Shown here: piece by piece, positions 7,257-16,332 of the stretch
Layout: each line of letters begins with the position of its first letter
How positions within the stretch are numbered: position 1 is the stretch's first letter
Assembly (NCBI RefSeq): GCF_016862115.1
Contig: NZ_BOMI01000165.1
Span: 62,001 to 126,000 of the forward strand
Direction of reading: 5' to 3'
DNA: 64,000 nucleotides
Origin: Paractinoplanes deccanensis
GTDB taxonomy: Bacteria > Actinomycetota > Actinomycetes > Mycobacteriales > Micromonosporaceae
The notes under the pieces: model-generated
What the model was told of the DNA's origin: nothing
Database searches by the model: none
What the model saw: the letters and a program-made list of their open reading frames with translations, nothing else
Made by a program: the position numbers and the translations under genes

Positions 7257-10200
7257 ATGCGCTTCCGCCTACTCGGGCCGCTCGAGGTCAGGTCCGGCGA
7301 CGGGACGCCGGTCGAGCCGGGCGGTGCCAAGCCGCGAGCCCTGCTGACCCTGCTGCTCAGCGAGGCGGGCCGGGTCGTCAGCATGGACCGGGCGGTGGTC
7401 ACCCTGTGGGGCGACGCTCCCCCGCCCGGGGCCACCGGCACGATTCAGGCGTACGTGTCGCAGCTGCGCAAGCTGCTCGGCAAGGACCTGATCGTCACCC
7501 GCTCCCCCGGATACCTCGCCGACGTCCGGGACGACGACCTCGATCTCGTACGGCTGCCCGCCCTGCTCGACGAGGCGGCCCGCACCACCGACGCCCTCGC
7601 CGAGGCGAAGCTGCTCACCGAGGCGGTCGGCCTGTGGCGCGGCGAGCCGCTGGCCGACCTGCCCGGCGAGACCGCCGAACGCGCCCGGCTGACCGAGCTG
7701 CACCTGGTGGCCCGGCAGCGGCGGGCGACGGCCTGGACCCGCCTCGGGCGCAGCGGGGAGGCGGTGGCCGAGCTGGAACGGCTGGTCGCCGAGCACCCGC
7801 TGCGCGAGGGCTTCTGGGCAGCGCTGATCGAGGCGCTGTACGCGGCGGGCCGGCAGGGCGACGCGCTCGCGGCGTACCGGCGTGCCGTGCGCACGCTCGC
7901 CGACGAGCTCGGCGTGGACCCGGGCCCGGAGCTGAAGGCGCTGGAACGGGCCGTGCTGGCGCAGGAGCTCGGTGCGCCGCGGGTGCGCGAGGCCGACCGC
8001 CCGCTCGTCGGCCGGGCCCACGAGCTGGCCCGGCTCCGCGAGGTCCTCGCCGAGGTGACCCGCGGCAGCGGCGCCGTGATCGTGCTGGAGGGCGAGGCCG
8101 GCATCGGCAAGACGCGCCTGGCCGAGGCCGCCGCGTCGCTCGCCGGGGCGCAGGGCTGGCGGCCGGTGTGGAGCCGCTGCGCCGACGACGCCGGCGTCCC
8201 GCCGCTCTGGCCGTGGTCGCAGGTGCTCGAACGGCTCGGCGGCGGCCCGCTGCACGCGGGGGCCGGCGCGGACCCCGACCAGTCGGCGTTCGCGCTCTTC
8301 CACGAGCTGCGCCGGCGTCTGTCCGGCGCGGCCGCCGCCACCCCGCTGCTGGTGGTGCTCGACGACGTGCAGGCGGCCGACACCACCTCGCTGACCCTGC
8401 TCACGATGCTCGCCAGGCACCTGGACGGCGTACGGCTGCTGCTGATCGTGACGGTGCGCACCCTCGGCGAGGAACTGGCGCCGGCCGTGACCGACTGCCT
8501 GGCCGCCCTGGCCCGCGAGCCGCGCGCCCAGCGGTTGCAGCTCACCGGCCTGACCGCGGCGGACGTCCGGGAGCTGATCGCGCCGCGCTCGCCCGGCGCC
8601 GACGTCGACGAGCTGGCCCGCGTGGTGCACGAGCGCACCGACGGCAACCCGTTCTTCGCCGGCGAGCTGGTCGAGCTGATGGCCGCCGAGGGCCGCGCCG
8701 ACGTGCTGCCGCCCTCGGTGCGCGACGTGCTCGACCGGCGCCTCGACCGCCTGAGCGCCGCCACCGTCGAGCTGCTCCGGCTCGCCGCCGTCGTCGGGCG
8801 CGACGCCGACCTGGCCCTGCTGGAGGCCGCCGCCGGCCTCGGCGCGGCCGACGTCATCACCACCCTGGAGCCCGCGGTCGCCGCACGGGTGCTGCGCGCC
8901 GACGAGACGGCGTGGCAGTGGCGGTTCAGCCACGCGCTCGTGCGCGAGACCCTGCTGGCCGGGCTGAGCCGGATCGACGCGGCCCGGCTGCACGCGCGGG
9001 TCGCCGCGGCCCTGCAGGACGGCGGCGCGCCCGTGGACCGGCTCGCCCACCACTACTTCCACGCGGTGCCGGTGACCGGCACCGCCCCGGCCCTGCACTA
9101 CGCGCGGGAGGCCGCCGCGGCCGCCCGCGAGCAGCACGCGCACGCCGAGGCGGCCGGGCACACCCGGCGCGCGCTGTCGCTGGCCGGCGGCGACCCGGCC
9201 GCGCGGCACGGCCTGCTGGTGGCGCTCGGCGACGACCTGCTGCGGGCCGGCTCGCTCACCGAGGCGCAGGACGTGGTCGCCGAGGCCCTGGCGGTCGCAC
9301 GCCGGCTCGGCGACCGGGAACGGCTCGCCGCCGCGGCCAGCGTCTGGGGCGGCATCACCCTGTGGAACTGGCGCGGCTACGGCGTCGTGGACGAGCCCAT
9401 GGTCGCGCTGCTGGAGGACCTGCTGCACGGCGCCTGCGACCGCGACCGGGCGCGCCTGTACGGCACGCTCGGCGTCGAGCTGGCCTACAGCGACCGGCGC
9501 GCGGACCGCGTCGCGTACGCCGAGAAGGCCGTCGACCTGGCCCGGGAGATCGGCGACCCGGTGCTGCTCGGCCGCACGCTCAACAACTACCTGATCGCCA
9601 CCTGGGGCTCGGCCGACCGGGTGGCGCGCTGGCTGCCCGCGACGTCGGAGGCGCTGGCGATCGACGGCCTGCCCGTGCGGACGCGCTTCTTCGCGCTGCT
9701 GCACCGCGGCCCGCTGCTGCTGCACCTGGGCGACGCCGACGGTTTCGCCGCCGACCTGGCCGCCGCCACCAGGCTCGGCGCCCGCCTCACCGGCCCGGAC
9801 GTGCGCCCGCACCTGCTCTACCAGGAGACCGGGCGGTGCATGCTGACCGGCGACTGGGAGCTGGCGGAGGAGCTGTCCGAGCAGGCGTACCGGCAGTATC
9901 GCCAGACCAGCATGTGGGGCGCGCAGTTCTGCCGCGCGCTGCACGACTTCACGTTCCGCCGCCGCGACGGCCGCCTCGGCTCGGTGCTCGGCTCGCTGGT
10001 GGACGTCGCCGAGGAGCTCGGCATGCCGCTGATGCACGCGCTGGCGGTGGTCGCGGCCGCCGAGTCCGGCGACGTCACCGAGGCCCGCCGGCTGCGCCGC
10101 CGCTGGCCCGACGTGGTGCCGCTCGACTGGACCACCGACTCTCTGCTGGCGGTACGGGCGTGGAGCGCGCTGGCGCTCGGCGGTGACCTGGCCGCCGCGT

Positions 10201-10322
10201 ACGAGTCGCTGCTGCCCTATCGCGGACGGCAGATCGTGGTGGGCACCGCGGGCGCGTGCTGGGGTTCGTACGACCTCGTGCTGGACCGGCTGACCACAAG
10301 AATGTCGCAAGGCCGTTCTTAA
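7257..10322 (+). CDS. SARP/BTAD transcriptional regulator with AAA ATPase domain
   Basis: A 1021-residue regulator. The N-terminal winged-helix DNA-binding domain starts at residue 1 (MRFRLLGPLEVRSGDG) and is followed by the bacterial transcriptional activator domain (about 95-240). A signalling ATPase follows, with Walker A GEAGIGKTRLAE (about 279) and Walker B LLVVLDDVQAAD, and then a long helical TPR-like C-terminal half. No LuxR HTH is seen at the C terminus. Such proteins activate secondary-metabolite or local metabolic genes. The FAD oxidoreductase begins 59 nt downstream on the same strand and is a plausible target or cotranscribed partner. Confidence 0.85.
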   Translation: MRFRLLGPLEVRSGDGTPVEPGGAKPRALLTLLLSEAGRVVSMDRAVVTLWGDAPPPGATGTIQAYVSQLRKLLGKDLIVTRSPGYLADVRDDDLDLVRLPALLDEAARTTDALAEAKLLTEAVGLWRGEPLADLPGETAERARLTELHLVARQRRATAWTRLGRSGEAVAELERLVAEHPLREGFWAALIEALYAAGRQGDALAAYRRAVRTLADELGVDPGPELKALERAVLAQELGAPRVREADRPLVGRAHELARLREVLAEVTRGSGAVIVLEGEAGIGKTRLAEAAASLAGAQGWRPVWSRCADDAGVPPLWPWSQVLERLGGGPLHAGAGADPDQSAFALFHELRRRLSGAAAATPLLVVLDDVQAADTTSLTLLTMLARHLDGVRLLLIVTVRTLGEELAPAVTDCLAALAREPRAQRLQLTGLTAADVRELIAPRSPGADVDELARVVHERTDGNPFFAGELVELMAAEGRADVLPPSVRDVLDRRLDRLSAATVELLRLAAVVGRDADLALLEAAAGLGAADVITTLEPAVAARVLRADETAWQWRFSHALVRETLLAGLSRIDAARLHARVAAALQDGGAPVDRLAHHYFHAVPVTGTAPALHYAREAAAAAREQHAHAEAAGHTRRALSLAGGDPAARHGLLVALGDDLLRAGSLTEAQDVVAEALAVARRLGDRERLAAAASVWGGITLWNWRGYGVVDEPMVALLEDLLHGACDRDRARLYGTLGVELAYSDRRADRVAYAEKAVDLAREIGDPVLLGRTLNNYLIATWGSADRVARWLPATSEALAIDGLPVRTRFFALLHRGPLLLHLGDADGFAADLAAATRLGARLTGPDVRPHLLYQETGRCMLTGDWELAEELSEQAYRQYRQTSMWGAQFCRALHDFTFRRRDGRLGSVLGSLVDVAEELGMPLMHALAVVAAAESGDVTEARRLRRRWPDVVPLDWTTDSLLAVRAWSALALGGDLAAAYESLLPYRGRQIVVGTAGACWGSYDLVLDRLTTRMSQGRS

Positions 10323-10380
10323 GCGGATCGCAAGCGGTCACCGGCACAGTCAGGGCGTCAACCGACGAAAGGACCCTGCC

Positions 10381-11739
10381 ATGTTCACCGCCCTGGCCCG
10401 CGATCTCACCGGCGCCCTGACCCTGCCCGGCGAGCCGCTCTACAAGGAGCTGGCCGGCGGCTTCAACGTCGCGATCGCCGCACGCCCCGCCGCGATCGTC
10501 GAGGCCCGCGACCCGCAGGACGTGGTCGCCGCCGTGCGGTTCGCCGCCGCCACCGGCCACCCGATCGCCGTGCAGGCCACCGGGCACGGCCTCGCCGACG
10601 CCATGGACGGCGCGATCCTCGTGCACACCGGCCGCCTCGACGAGTGCGTGGTGCACCCGGACGGCTGGGCCCGCGTCGGCGCCGGCGTCCGCTGGCAGCA
10701 GGTGCTCGACGCGGCCGCGCCGCACGGACTGGCCCCGCTCTGCGGATCGGCGCCGGGCGTCGGCGTCGTCGGCTACACCACGGGCGGCGGGCTCGGCCCG
10801 GTCGCGCGCACGTTCGGCTGGGCCTCCGACCGCGTCCGGGCGATCGAGATCGTCACCGGCGACGGCGCGGCCCGCCGGGTCACCGCCGACGACGAACCGG
10901 ACCTGTTCTGGGGCATCCGCGGCGGCAAGGGCGCCCTCGGCATCGTCACCGCCCTGGAGTTCGACCTGGTGCCGCTCCCGGCCGTCCACGCGGGCGCGCT
11001 CTACTTCGACGGCACCGACGCGGCGGCCGTCCTGCACGGCTGGCGCTCGTGGACCCGGTCACTGCCGCGCGAGGCCACCACGTCGATCGCCCTGTTGCAG
11101 CTGCCGCCCCTGCCCGGCGTTCCCGCGCCGCTGGCGGGCAGGTTCACGGTGGCGGTCCGCTTCGCCTGGACGGGTACCACGGAGGACGGAGAAACCGTGC
11201 TCGCCCCCATACGGGCCGTCGCCACACCGCTGATCGACACGGTCCGGACGATCCCGTACGCGGCGATCGGCACGGTCCACGCCGACCCCACCGACCCGAT
11301 GCCCGTGCACGAGTCCACCGACCTGCTGAGCTCCCTGCCGGCCGAGGCGGCCGACGCGCTGCTCGCCGTGGCCGGCCCCGCCGCCGGTTCCCCGCAGGTC
11401 ATCGTGGAGCTCCGCCACCTCGGCGGCGCCCTGGCCGACCCGCCGCGGCACCCGAGCGCCCTCTGCCACCGCGACGCCGCCTACTCGCTGATCACCGTCG
11501 GCGTCCTGGCACCCCCGATCGCCGCCGCCGTCCCGGCACACGGCGAGCAGGTGCGGGCGGCCCTCGCCCCGTGGGCCACCGGCGGCGCCCTGCCCAACCT
11601 GGGCGCGGCCACCGGCGCGGAACGGGTGGCGCGCTCCTACGACGCGCTCACCCTGGCCCGCCTCACCGAGCTGGCCGAGCGCTACGACCCGGCACACGTC
11701 CTGCGCGCCGGCCAGGTCCCCGTGCGCGCCGCGGCCTGA
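10381..11739 (+). CDS. FAD-binding (PCMH-type) oxidoreductase, BBE family
   Basis: A 452-residue flavoprotein. The FAD-binding PCMH domain covers about 30-200 (RDPQDVVAAVRFAAATGHPIAVQATGHG, then GVGVVGYTTGGGLGPVAR). ATGHG contains the His position used for 8-alpha-histidyl FAD in this family. The C terminus has a berberine-bridge-type motif, YDPAHVLRAGQ. A Cys lies just before the GVGVVGY loop (LCGSAPGVG), so bicovalent flavin attachment is possible but not certain. Members oxidise alcohols, sugars or alkaloid-type substrates using O2. AAAGGA lies 7 nt before the ATG. Its position behind the SARP regulator suggests pathway-specific control. Confidence 0.85.
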   Translation: MFTALARDLTGALTLPGEPLYKELAGGFNVAIAARPAAIVEARDPQDVVAAVRFAAATGHPIAVQATGHGLADAMDGAILVHTGRLDECVVHPDGWARVGAGVRWQQVLDAAAPHGLAPLCGSAPGVGVVGYTTGGGLGPVARTFGWASDRVRAIEIVTGDGAARRVTADDEPDLFWGIRGGKGALGIVTALEFDLVPLPAVHAGALYFDGTDAAAVLHGWRSWTRSLPREATTSIALLQLPPLPGVPAPLAGRFTVAVRFAWTGTTEDGETVLAPIRAVATPLIDTVRTIPYAAIGTVHADPTDPMPVHESTDLLSSLPAEAADALLAVAGPAAGSPQVIVELRHLGGALADPPRHPSALCHRDAAYSLITVGVLAPPIAAAVPAHGEQVRAALAPWATGGALPNLGAATGAERVARSYDALTLARLTELAERYDPAHVLRAGQVPVRAAA

Positions 11740-11798
11740 CCCACCGCGGCCCCCATCACGTGCCCCCGCTGAGGCGCACGCCGGCAGCGAAGAGCATC

Positions 11799-11804
11799 TA
11801 TCCT
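11799..11804 (+). promoter_or_regulatory. -10 element of SMI1/KNR4 gene (leaderless)
   Basis: TATCCT followed by 6 nt and GTG 11811; this fixes the start. Confidence 0.5.
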
Positions 11805-11810
11805 GGCGCC

Positions 11811-12479
11811 GTGATCAACCACGACTGGCCGGGCACGGCCGCACGGCTCGCCCGCATCGCGGCCCACCCCGGCGCGGGCGAGGTCTTCGGCGCCAAATGG
11901 CACGAGTGGCGGTTGCAGCCTCCGTTGACCGAGGACGAGGTGGCCGAGGTCGAGTCGCAGCTGCACGTCACCCTGCCGGCCGAGTACCGCGGCTTCCTGC
12001 TCCAAGTGAGCCGCGGCGGCGCCGGCCCGGGATGCGAGCTTTTCGACCTGCGCCGCACCGACGGCGTCTGGCGCTGGCACGGCGACGGCGGCGACCTGAC
12101 CGATCGCGAGAGGCTGTGGCTGCCGTTCGAGCACACGGAGGCCTTCAACCCGGCCGACGTCCTGCCCGAACGCCCCGACGACCGCACCTTCGACACCGAG
12201 GACGAGTACGACCGGGCCGACGATGCCTGGTGGGAGCTGCACGACGCCGCCGTGTTCGCCCCCGAGCACTCCATCGGCCTGCTCTACCTCTGCCACCTCG
12301 GCGGCGCCTACCGCGAGGCACTCGTCGTCAGCGGCGCCGCCCGGGGCCAGATGTGGGCGGACGACCGGGCCGCCGGCACGGGCCTGCGCCCGCTGCTCCG
12401 CCCCGACGGCAGCCGCGTCGACTTCCGCACCTGGTACCAGACCTGGCTGCACGAGGCGGAGCAGCAGCTCGCCATCTGA
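11811..12479 (+). CDS. SMI1/KNR4 family protein
   Basis: A 222-residue acidic protein. The signature PPLTEDEVAEVESQLHVTLPAEYRGFLLQVSRGGAGP near the N terminus is the SMI1/KNR4 (SUKH) core. It has no signal peptide or membrane helix, so it is cytoplasmic. SUKH proteins often act as immunity proteins against contact-dependent or polymorphic toxins, but many solitary genomic copies have no known partner; no toxin gene is adjacent here. The GTG start is supported by a leaderless-type -10 TATCCT 6 nt upstream. Confidence 0.75.
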   Translation: MINHDWPGTAARLARIAAHPGAGEVFGAKWHEWRLQPPLTEDEVAEVESQLHVTLPAEYRGFLLQVSRGGAGPGCELFDLRRTDGVWRWHGDGGDLTDRERLWLPFEHTEAFNPADVLPERPDDRTFDTEDEYDRADDAWWELHDAAVFAPEHSIGLLYLCHLGGAYREALVVSGAARGQMWADDRAAGTGLRPLLRPDGSRVDFRTWYQTWLHEAEQQLAI

Positions 12480-12513
12480 CGACCCGGCGGCCGCTTCTGC
12501 GCCCCTACGCGGC

Positions 12514-12674
12514 GACCCGCGAGATCGGCGGCCTGCGCCGCCGACGCCGGCCTGCTGGAGGCCGAGATCCTTCGCCGCCTGGGAACGGCGGCGGCGCGAT
12601 CGAGCATCCAGGACGTCGCCGAGCGACTCGTCACCTGGTGGGACGACAGGCAGAGCCGCCGCGCGGGAGACTGA
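12514..12674 (+). pseudogene. Possible 3' remnant of a coding region
   Basis: A plus-strand frame with coding-like third-position bias ends ...DVAERLVTWWDDRQSRRAGD and a TGA at 12672-12674. It has no convincing start and no recognisable family. It may be the tail of a decayed gene between the SMI1/KNR4 gene and the ureohydrolase, or chance. Confidence 0.25.
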
Positions 12675-12692
12675 TCGAGCGCGCACCCGATG

Positions 12693-13568
12693 TCAGGGGC
12701 GGGCCTCGCCGACCGGCGAGCGGGCGAGGCCGGCCAGCAACGTCAGCAGCGCCACGGCGGTGTGCGCCATCCGGCCGTGCGGGTCGTACGCCGGATCGTA
12801 GGAGGCCAGCGTCGCCGAGGCGATCGGGGCGCGGGCGGCGACCTGCCGGGCGACCTGCCGCACCTCGTCGGCGGACAGCCCGTCCGGGGCGGCGTAGCTG
12901 TTCGCCGGTGCGATCGAGGGATCGTGGACGTCGAGATCGACGTGCAGGTGGACGATGTCGACCCGCCCCGCCAGCGTCTCGACGGCCCGCCGCAGGCTCG
13001 TGCCGTCGCGGACGTGCCCGGGCGGCAGCCAGGCGACCGCGGAGCCGCGCAGCGCCGACTCCTCGGCGGGGTCGAGGCTGCGCGCGCCGGCCAGCAGGAC
13101 GCGATCCTCCGGCAGCACCGTGGACGTCAGGGCCGTCCAGCACCGGCCCACCGCCATCGCGAGCCCCTGCCCGTCCAGGAACCCGGACGCGTCGGTGTCG
13201 GGGGTGTTGAAGTCGCCGTGCGCGTCGAGCCACACGAGGCCCACCCGGCGGCGGGCGGCCGTCAGCGCGGACAGCATCCCGAGAGTGGTGTTGCAGTTCC
13301 CCGACAGCAGCAGCGGTACGTGGCCGGCGTCCAGCGCCGCCGCGGCCTCGACGGCGACGAGCCTCTGCAACTCGAAGGCGGTGCGCACCTCGGCCCGCCA
13401 CGCCGGCGCCTCGACAAGCCGTTCGATCACCTGATGCCCCTGGGCGCGGAGCTCGCGGACGGCGCCCGCCTCGATCAGGGCCGGCGGGCCGGCTCCCATG
13501 CGCACGGCGCGGTTCCCGGAGTCGTAGGGCACCTCGATCAACCGCACGGTCTTCTCATCGCCGGCCAT
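12693..13568 (-). CDS. Arginase/agmatinase-family ureohydrolase, variant metal site
   Basis: A 291-residue ureohydrolase-fold protein. The Mn ligand motifs DAHGDFN (115-121) and HVDLDVHDP (about 215-224) are intact. The first motif, normally GGDHS with a His ligand, is replaced by SGNCNT (89-94), so one of the usual metal ligands is Asn or Cys. The substrate cannot be told from the sequence; arginine-, agmatine- or formimino-type substrates are all possible. ATG 13568 lies 7 nt downstream of CACACT and 36 nt from the palindrome at 13604, so it belongs to the shared regulon and is probably leaderless. Confidence 0.8.
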   Translation of the reverse strand: MAGDEKTVRLIEVPYDSGNRAVRMGAGPPALIEAGAVRELRAQGHQVIERLVEAPAWRAEVRTAFELQRLVAVEAAAALDAGHVPLLLSGNCNTTLGMLSALTAARRRVGLVWLDAHGDFNTPDTDASGFLDGQGLAMAVGRCWTALTSTVLPEDRVLLAGARSLDPAEESALRGSAVAWLPPGHVRDGTSLRRAVETLAGRVDIVHLHVDLDVHDPSIAPANSYAAPDGLSADEVRQVARQVAARAPIASATLASYDPAYDPHGRMAHTAVALLTLLAGLARSPVGEARP

Positions 13569-13603
13569 GGCCGTCAGTGTGCGGGCTCGCCGCCGGCGGC
13601 GCT

Positions 13604-13622
13604 CTCATCCGCCCGAGATGAG
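13604..13622. promoter_or_regulatory. Regulon palindrome, bidirectional
   Basis: CTCAT-N9-ATGAG. It lies 22 nt from CACACT (minus, ureohydrolase) and 22 nt from CACGAT at 13645-13650 (plus, membrane operon). Both hexamers are 7 nt from a start codon. Confidence 0.75.
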
Positions 13623-13657
13623 GCAGCGCCGCGCGGGCGGGCGGCACGATGGGCGCG

Positions 13658-14242
13658 ATGGGCGCGAGAGACGAGGTGAGCGCGGTGGCAGACGGTCTCG
13701 GCAAGTGGCGCGACGCGGCGCTGGGCGCCGTCTTCCAGGCGCAGGACACCACAGTCCGGATCTTCGTCGAGGTGCGTGAGGCGGGGACCGGTGCGGCCGG
13801 GCGGGTGCGCGCGGCCGGCAGTGACGCGGCCGGGCGGCTCGGTGCCGGCTTCGACGGGCTGGCCGGGCGCGGCGCGGTCGAGCGCGAGCAGGCCACCTTC
13901 GGGCTGCGCGCCCGGGCCCAGCGGGCCCGGGCCGCCCTGGACGCGGCCGTCATCGCCGTCGCGACCTCGGAGCTGGCCGACCGGGTGGTCGACGCGCAGC
14001 TCGAACGGGTGCTGCGGCCGGTGGTGCGTACCGTCCTCGACGACGTGCTGGCCCTGCTCGCCGAGGAGCCGGAGCGCATCCAGCCGCTGGTGCGCGGTCA
14101 GCGCGACACGATGGTGGACGAGCTGGTCGGGCGCATCCGCAACGGCGCCGCCGCCGGGGACAGCGCGGTCGACCGGGTGACGACCCGGGTGCTGCGCCGC
14201 GGCGGCGACCCCGTTCCGGCGCCGCCGGCCGAGCTGCGGTGA
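13658..14242 (+). CDS. Ala-rich helical protein, regulon member
   Basis: A 194-residue protein from ATG 13658 (MGARDEVSAVADGLGKW), largely helical and Ala/Arg-rich, with repeats such as AAGRVRAAGSDAAGRLGAG. No signal peptide or membrane helix is evident. I do not recognise a family. ATG 13658 is chosen over ATG 13649 because CACGAT lies 7 nt upstream in the same geometry as the other regulon promoters. Its last four bases GTGA overlap the start of the RDD gene, indicating translational coupling in a three-gene operon with the RDD protein and the potassium channel. Confidence 0.65.
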   Translation: MGARDEVSAVADGLGKWRDAALGAVFQAQDTTVRIFVEVREAGTGAAGRVRAAGSDAAGRLGAGFDGLAGRGAVEREQATFGLRARAQRARAALDAAVIAVATSELADRVVDAQLERVLRPVVRTVLDDVLALLAEEPERIQPLVRGQRDTMVDELVGRIRNGAAAGDSAVDRVTTRVLRRGGDPVPAPPAELR

Positions 14243-14709
14243 GCGACGCCGGCATCTCGGTGGCGCCGCGCGGGGACCTCAGGCCCGCACCGGTCTACGC
14301 CGGCCCGGTCAGCCGCCTGCTCGCCTACGTCGTCGACGCCCTGCTCATCACGGTGGTGGGCACCGCCGGCATCGCCGTCGTAGCACTGATCGGCCAGGTG
14401 GCCGGCGTGGTGGTCCGCGACCTGGGCACGCTTCTGGCCGGGGCGTACGCCATCCTGCTGCCGGCCGTCTTCGCGGTCTACTGCGCGGTGTTCTGGCTGC
14501 TCGCCGGCCGCACACCCGGGATGGCCCTGCTCGGCCTGCGGGTGGTCACCGCCGCGGGCCGCCCGGTGCGCTGGTTCCCGGCCCTGGTCCGCGGCGTGCT
14601 CCTGGCGTACTTCCCGATCGGCGCCGCCTGGCTCCTCGTGGACCGCCGCCACCGCGCCCTCCACGACCTGATCGCCCGGACCGCCGTGGTGCGACACCAT
14701 CCCGGATGA
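14239..14709 (+). CDS. RDD family membrane protein
   Basis: A 156-residue protein. The RDD-type start YAGPVSRLLAYVVDALLITVVG carries the Arg...Asp-Asp pattern in the first helix. Two further hydrophobic segments follow (about 62-88 and 112-132) with the conserved GRTPGMALLGLRVV loop. RDD proteins are small transporters or accessory membrane proteins, some linked to Na+(Li+)/H+ exchange; the role here is unknown. The GTG start overlaps the previous stop and the stop overlaps the next ATG (ATGA), so the three genes are coupled. Confidence 0.8.
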   Translation: MSDAGISVAPRGDLRPAPVYAGPVSRLLAYVVDALLITVVGTAGIAVVALIGQVAGVVVRDLGTLLAGAYAILLPAVFAVYCAVFWLLAGRTPGMALLGLRVVTAAGRPVRWFPALVRGVLLAYFPIGAAWLLVDRRHRALHDLIARTAVVRHHPG

Positions 14710-15350
14710 GCACACCCCGCTCGTACCTGCCGGTGATCGCGCTGATCGCCTTCACCTACGTGCTCGGCACGTCGATCAGCGGCGCCCGGGCCATCTCGCT
14801 GATCCTGCTCGTGCAGGTCGGCACGGTCTGGTACGCGCTGCGCGTCTCCGCCGGCCGCCGCGGCCTGCGGGTCGCCGCCACCGTGGTGCTCATGCTCGCC
14901 CTGCTGGCGGCGGCCTGGAATTCCGTGCACCCGGGCAGCCGGGCGCTGCTGGCGGCCACCTTCATCCTGGGCAGCGCCCTGTATCTGATCGCACCCCTGT
15001 CGATCGTCGGCGACGTGGCCCGGCGCACCACCGCCGACCGCGAGCTCATGCTCGGAGCGCTCTCCGCGTACCTGATGCTGGGCATGGCCTTCGGCTTCGC
15101 CTACCGCTGCATCGCGACCCTCCAGCCCGGCCCGTTCTTCGGCCCGGACATCGGCGACGGCGACCTGGCCGACACCCTGTTCTTCAGCTTCGTCACGCTC
15201 ACCACCACCGGCTACGGCAACACCGTGCCCGCCGGCAACCCGGGGCAGACCCTGGCCGTGCTGGAGGCCCTGGTCGGCCAGCTCTTCCTGGTCACCGCCG
15301 TCGCCAAGGTCGTCGAGGCGTGGCGCCCGAAACTGTGGAAACGCGATTAG
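14706..15350 (+). CDS. Two-pore-loop type potassium channel protein
   Basis: A 214-residue membrane protein with about five or six hydrophobic helices. The pore loop has the K+ selectivity filter TTTGYGN (near residue 170) within FFSFVTLTTTGYGNTVPAG. The N-terminal half has four helices and no voltage-sensor arginine pattern. It probably conducts K+ and controls membrane potential. It is the last gene of the operon started by the regulon promoter at 13604 and overlaps the convergent LysR gene by 4 nt. Confidence 0.85.
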   Translation: MSTPRSYLPVIALIAFTYVLGTSISGARAISLILLVQVGTVWYALRVSAGRRGLRVAATVVLMLALLAAAWNSVHPGSRALLAATFILGSALYLIAPLSIVGDVARRTTADRELMLGALSAYLMLGMAFGFAYRCIATLQPGPFFGPDIGDGDLADTLFFSFVTLTTTGYGNTVPAGNPGQTLAVLEALVGQLFLVTAVAKVVEAWRPKLWKRD

Positions 15351-16240
15351 CGACTCGCCGTCTCCTCCAGCGCCTCGCGGAAGGCCCGGGCCGCCGGGGA
15401 GGCCGCGCCGGCGAGGCGCTGGGCGGTGAAGATGGTGCGGCGGGGCAGGTCCGGCAGGTCGAGCAGGCGGCAGGAGGTCTGGCGGCCGGCCCAGACCAGG
15501 TCGGGGATGAGGGCGACCGCGTTGCCGGACTCGACCAGGCGGATGTGGGCCTGGAGGTCGGCGGTCTCGTAGCGGACGTCCGGCTCGAAGCCCGTGCTCC
15601 GGCACAGCTGCTCGGCGAAGTGGCGCGACGCCGCGCCGCGCGGCTCCATCACCCAGGGCATGTGGCGGGCCTCCGCCAGCGACGCGACCGGGTGCAGGGC
15701 GACCTCGGCGGCGGGCAGCGCGAGCCGGATCGGGTCGGTGGTCAGGGGGCGGCGGTCGAGGCCGGGATGGTGTGGCGCCGCGTGGGCCGGGTATTGCTCT
15801 GCGATCACCATGTCGAAGTCGCGGGCCCAGGTCTCGCGCAGCGCCTCCTCGGGCTCGCGCTGCACCATCTCGACCCGGACCTCGGGGAAGCGGGTGGCCA
15901 TGGCGAGCAGCGTCGCCGGCATCAGCGCGAGCGCCGCGGACTGGAAGACCGCGACGCGCACGCGGCCGCTCACCGTGTTCACCGACGCCTGGAGGCGGGC
16001 CTCGGCGCGTTCGAGGGTGTCGAGGACCTCGCCCACCGACGCGACCAGCACCTCGGCCTGCGGGGTGAGCCGCACCCGCCGGCCGGCCTTGCGCAGCAGC
16101 GGCATGCCGGCCTCCTTCTCGAGCAGGCTGAGCTGCTGGGACACGGCCGACGGCGAGAAGTTGAGGGCCTCGGCGACGGCCGCGATGGTGCCGCGGACGG
16201 CGAGCTCGCGCAGCAGCACCAGGCGCCGGATCTCGAGCAT
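15347..16240 (-). CDS. LysR family regulator, divergent from putA
   Basis: A 297-residue LysR-type regulator. The N-terminal winged HTH is at 1-60 (RRLVLLRELAVRGTIAAVAEALNFSPSAVSQQLSLLEKEAG) and the LysR substrate-binding domain at about 90-290. ATG 16240 is preceded by GGGGG at 7 nt and puts the HTH at the N terminus; longer upstream frames only add unrelated Arg/Pro-rich sequence. It faces putA across a 92-nt intergenic region, the classic LysR arrangement, so it probably responds to proline or a downstream metabolite; that is inference. Confidence 0.88.
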   Translation of the reverse strand: MLEIRRLVLLRELAVRGTIAAVAEALNFSPSAVSQQLSLLEKEAGMPLLRKAGRRVRLTPQAEVLVASVGEVLDTLERAEARLQASVNTVSGRVRVAVFQSAALALMPATLLAMATRFPEVRVEMVQREPEEALRETWARDFDMVIAEQYPAHAAPHHPGLDRRPLTTDPIRLALPAAEVALHPVASLAEARHMPWVMEPRGAASRHFAEQLCRSTGFEPDVRYETADLQAHIRLVESGNAVALIPDLVWAGRQTSCRLLDLPDLPRRTIFTAQRLAGAASPAARAFREALEETASR

Positions 16241-16332
16241 GGTCAACCCCCGGGAAAACGTAAGAAGAACTGAAGAGTACTCGTCATGAACCGTCGCTTT
16301 TCCTGAACGGAACTCGGAAGGACACTTTCGGC

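Noticed and set aside
7269..10310. 1013-codon open frame antisense to the SARP-ATPase gene
   Set aside because: A G/C-rich shadow frame with low-complexity Gly/Gln/Val/Arg translation and no domains; the plus-strand protein is well supported.
14692..14710. Another regulon palindrome before the K+ channel gene
   Set aside because: The right arm ATGAG is present but the left arm is CGACA, and the gene is already coupled to the upstream operon.
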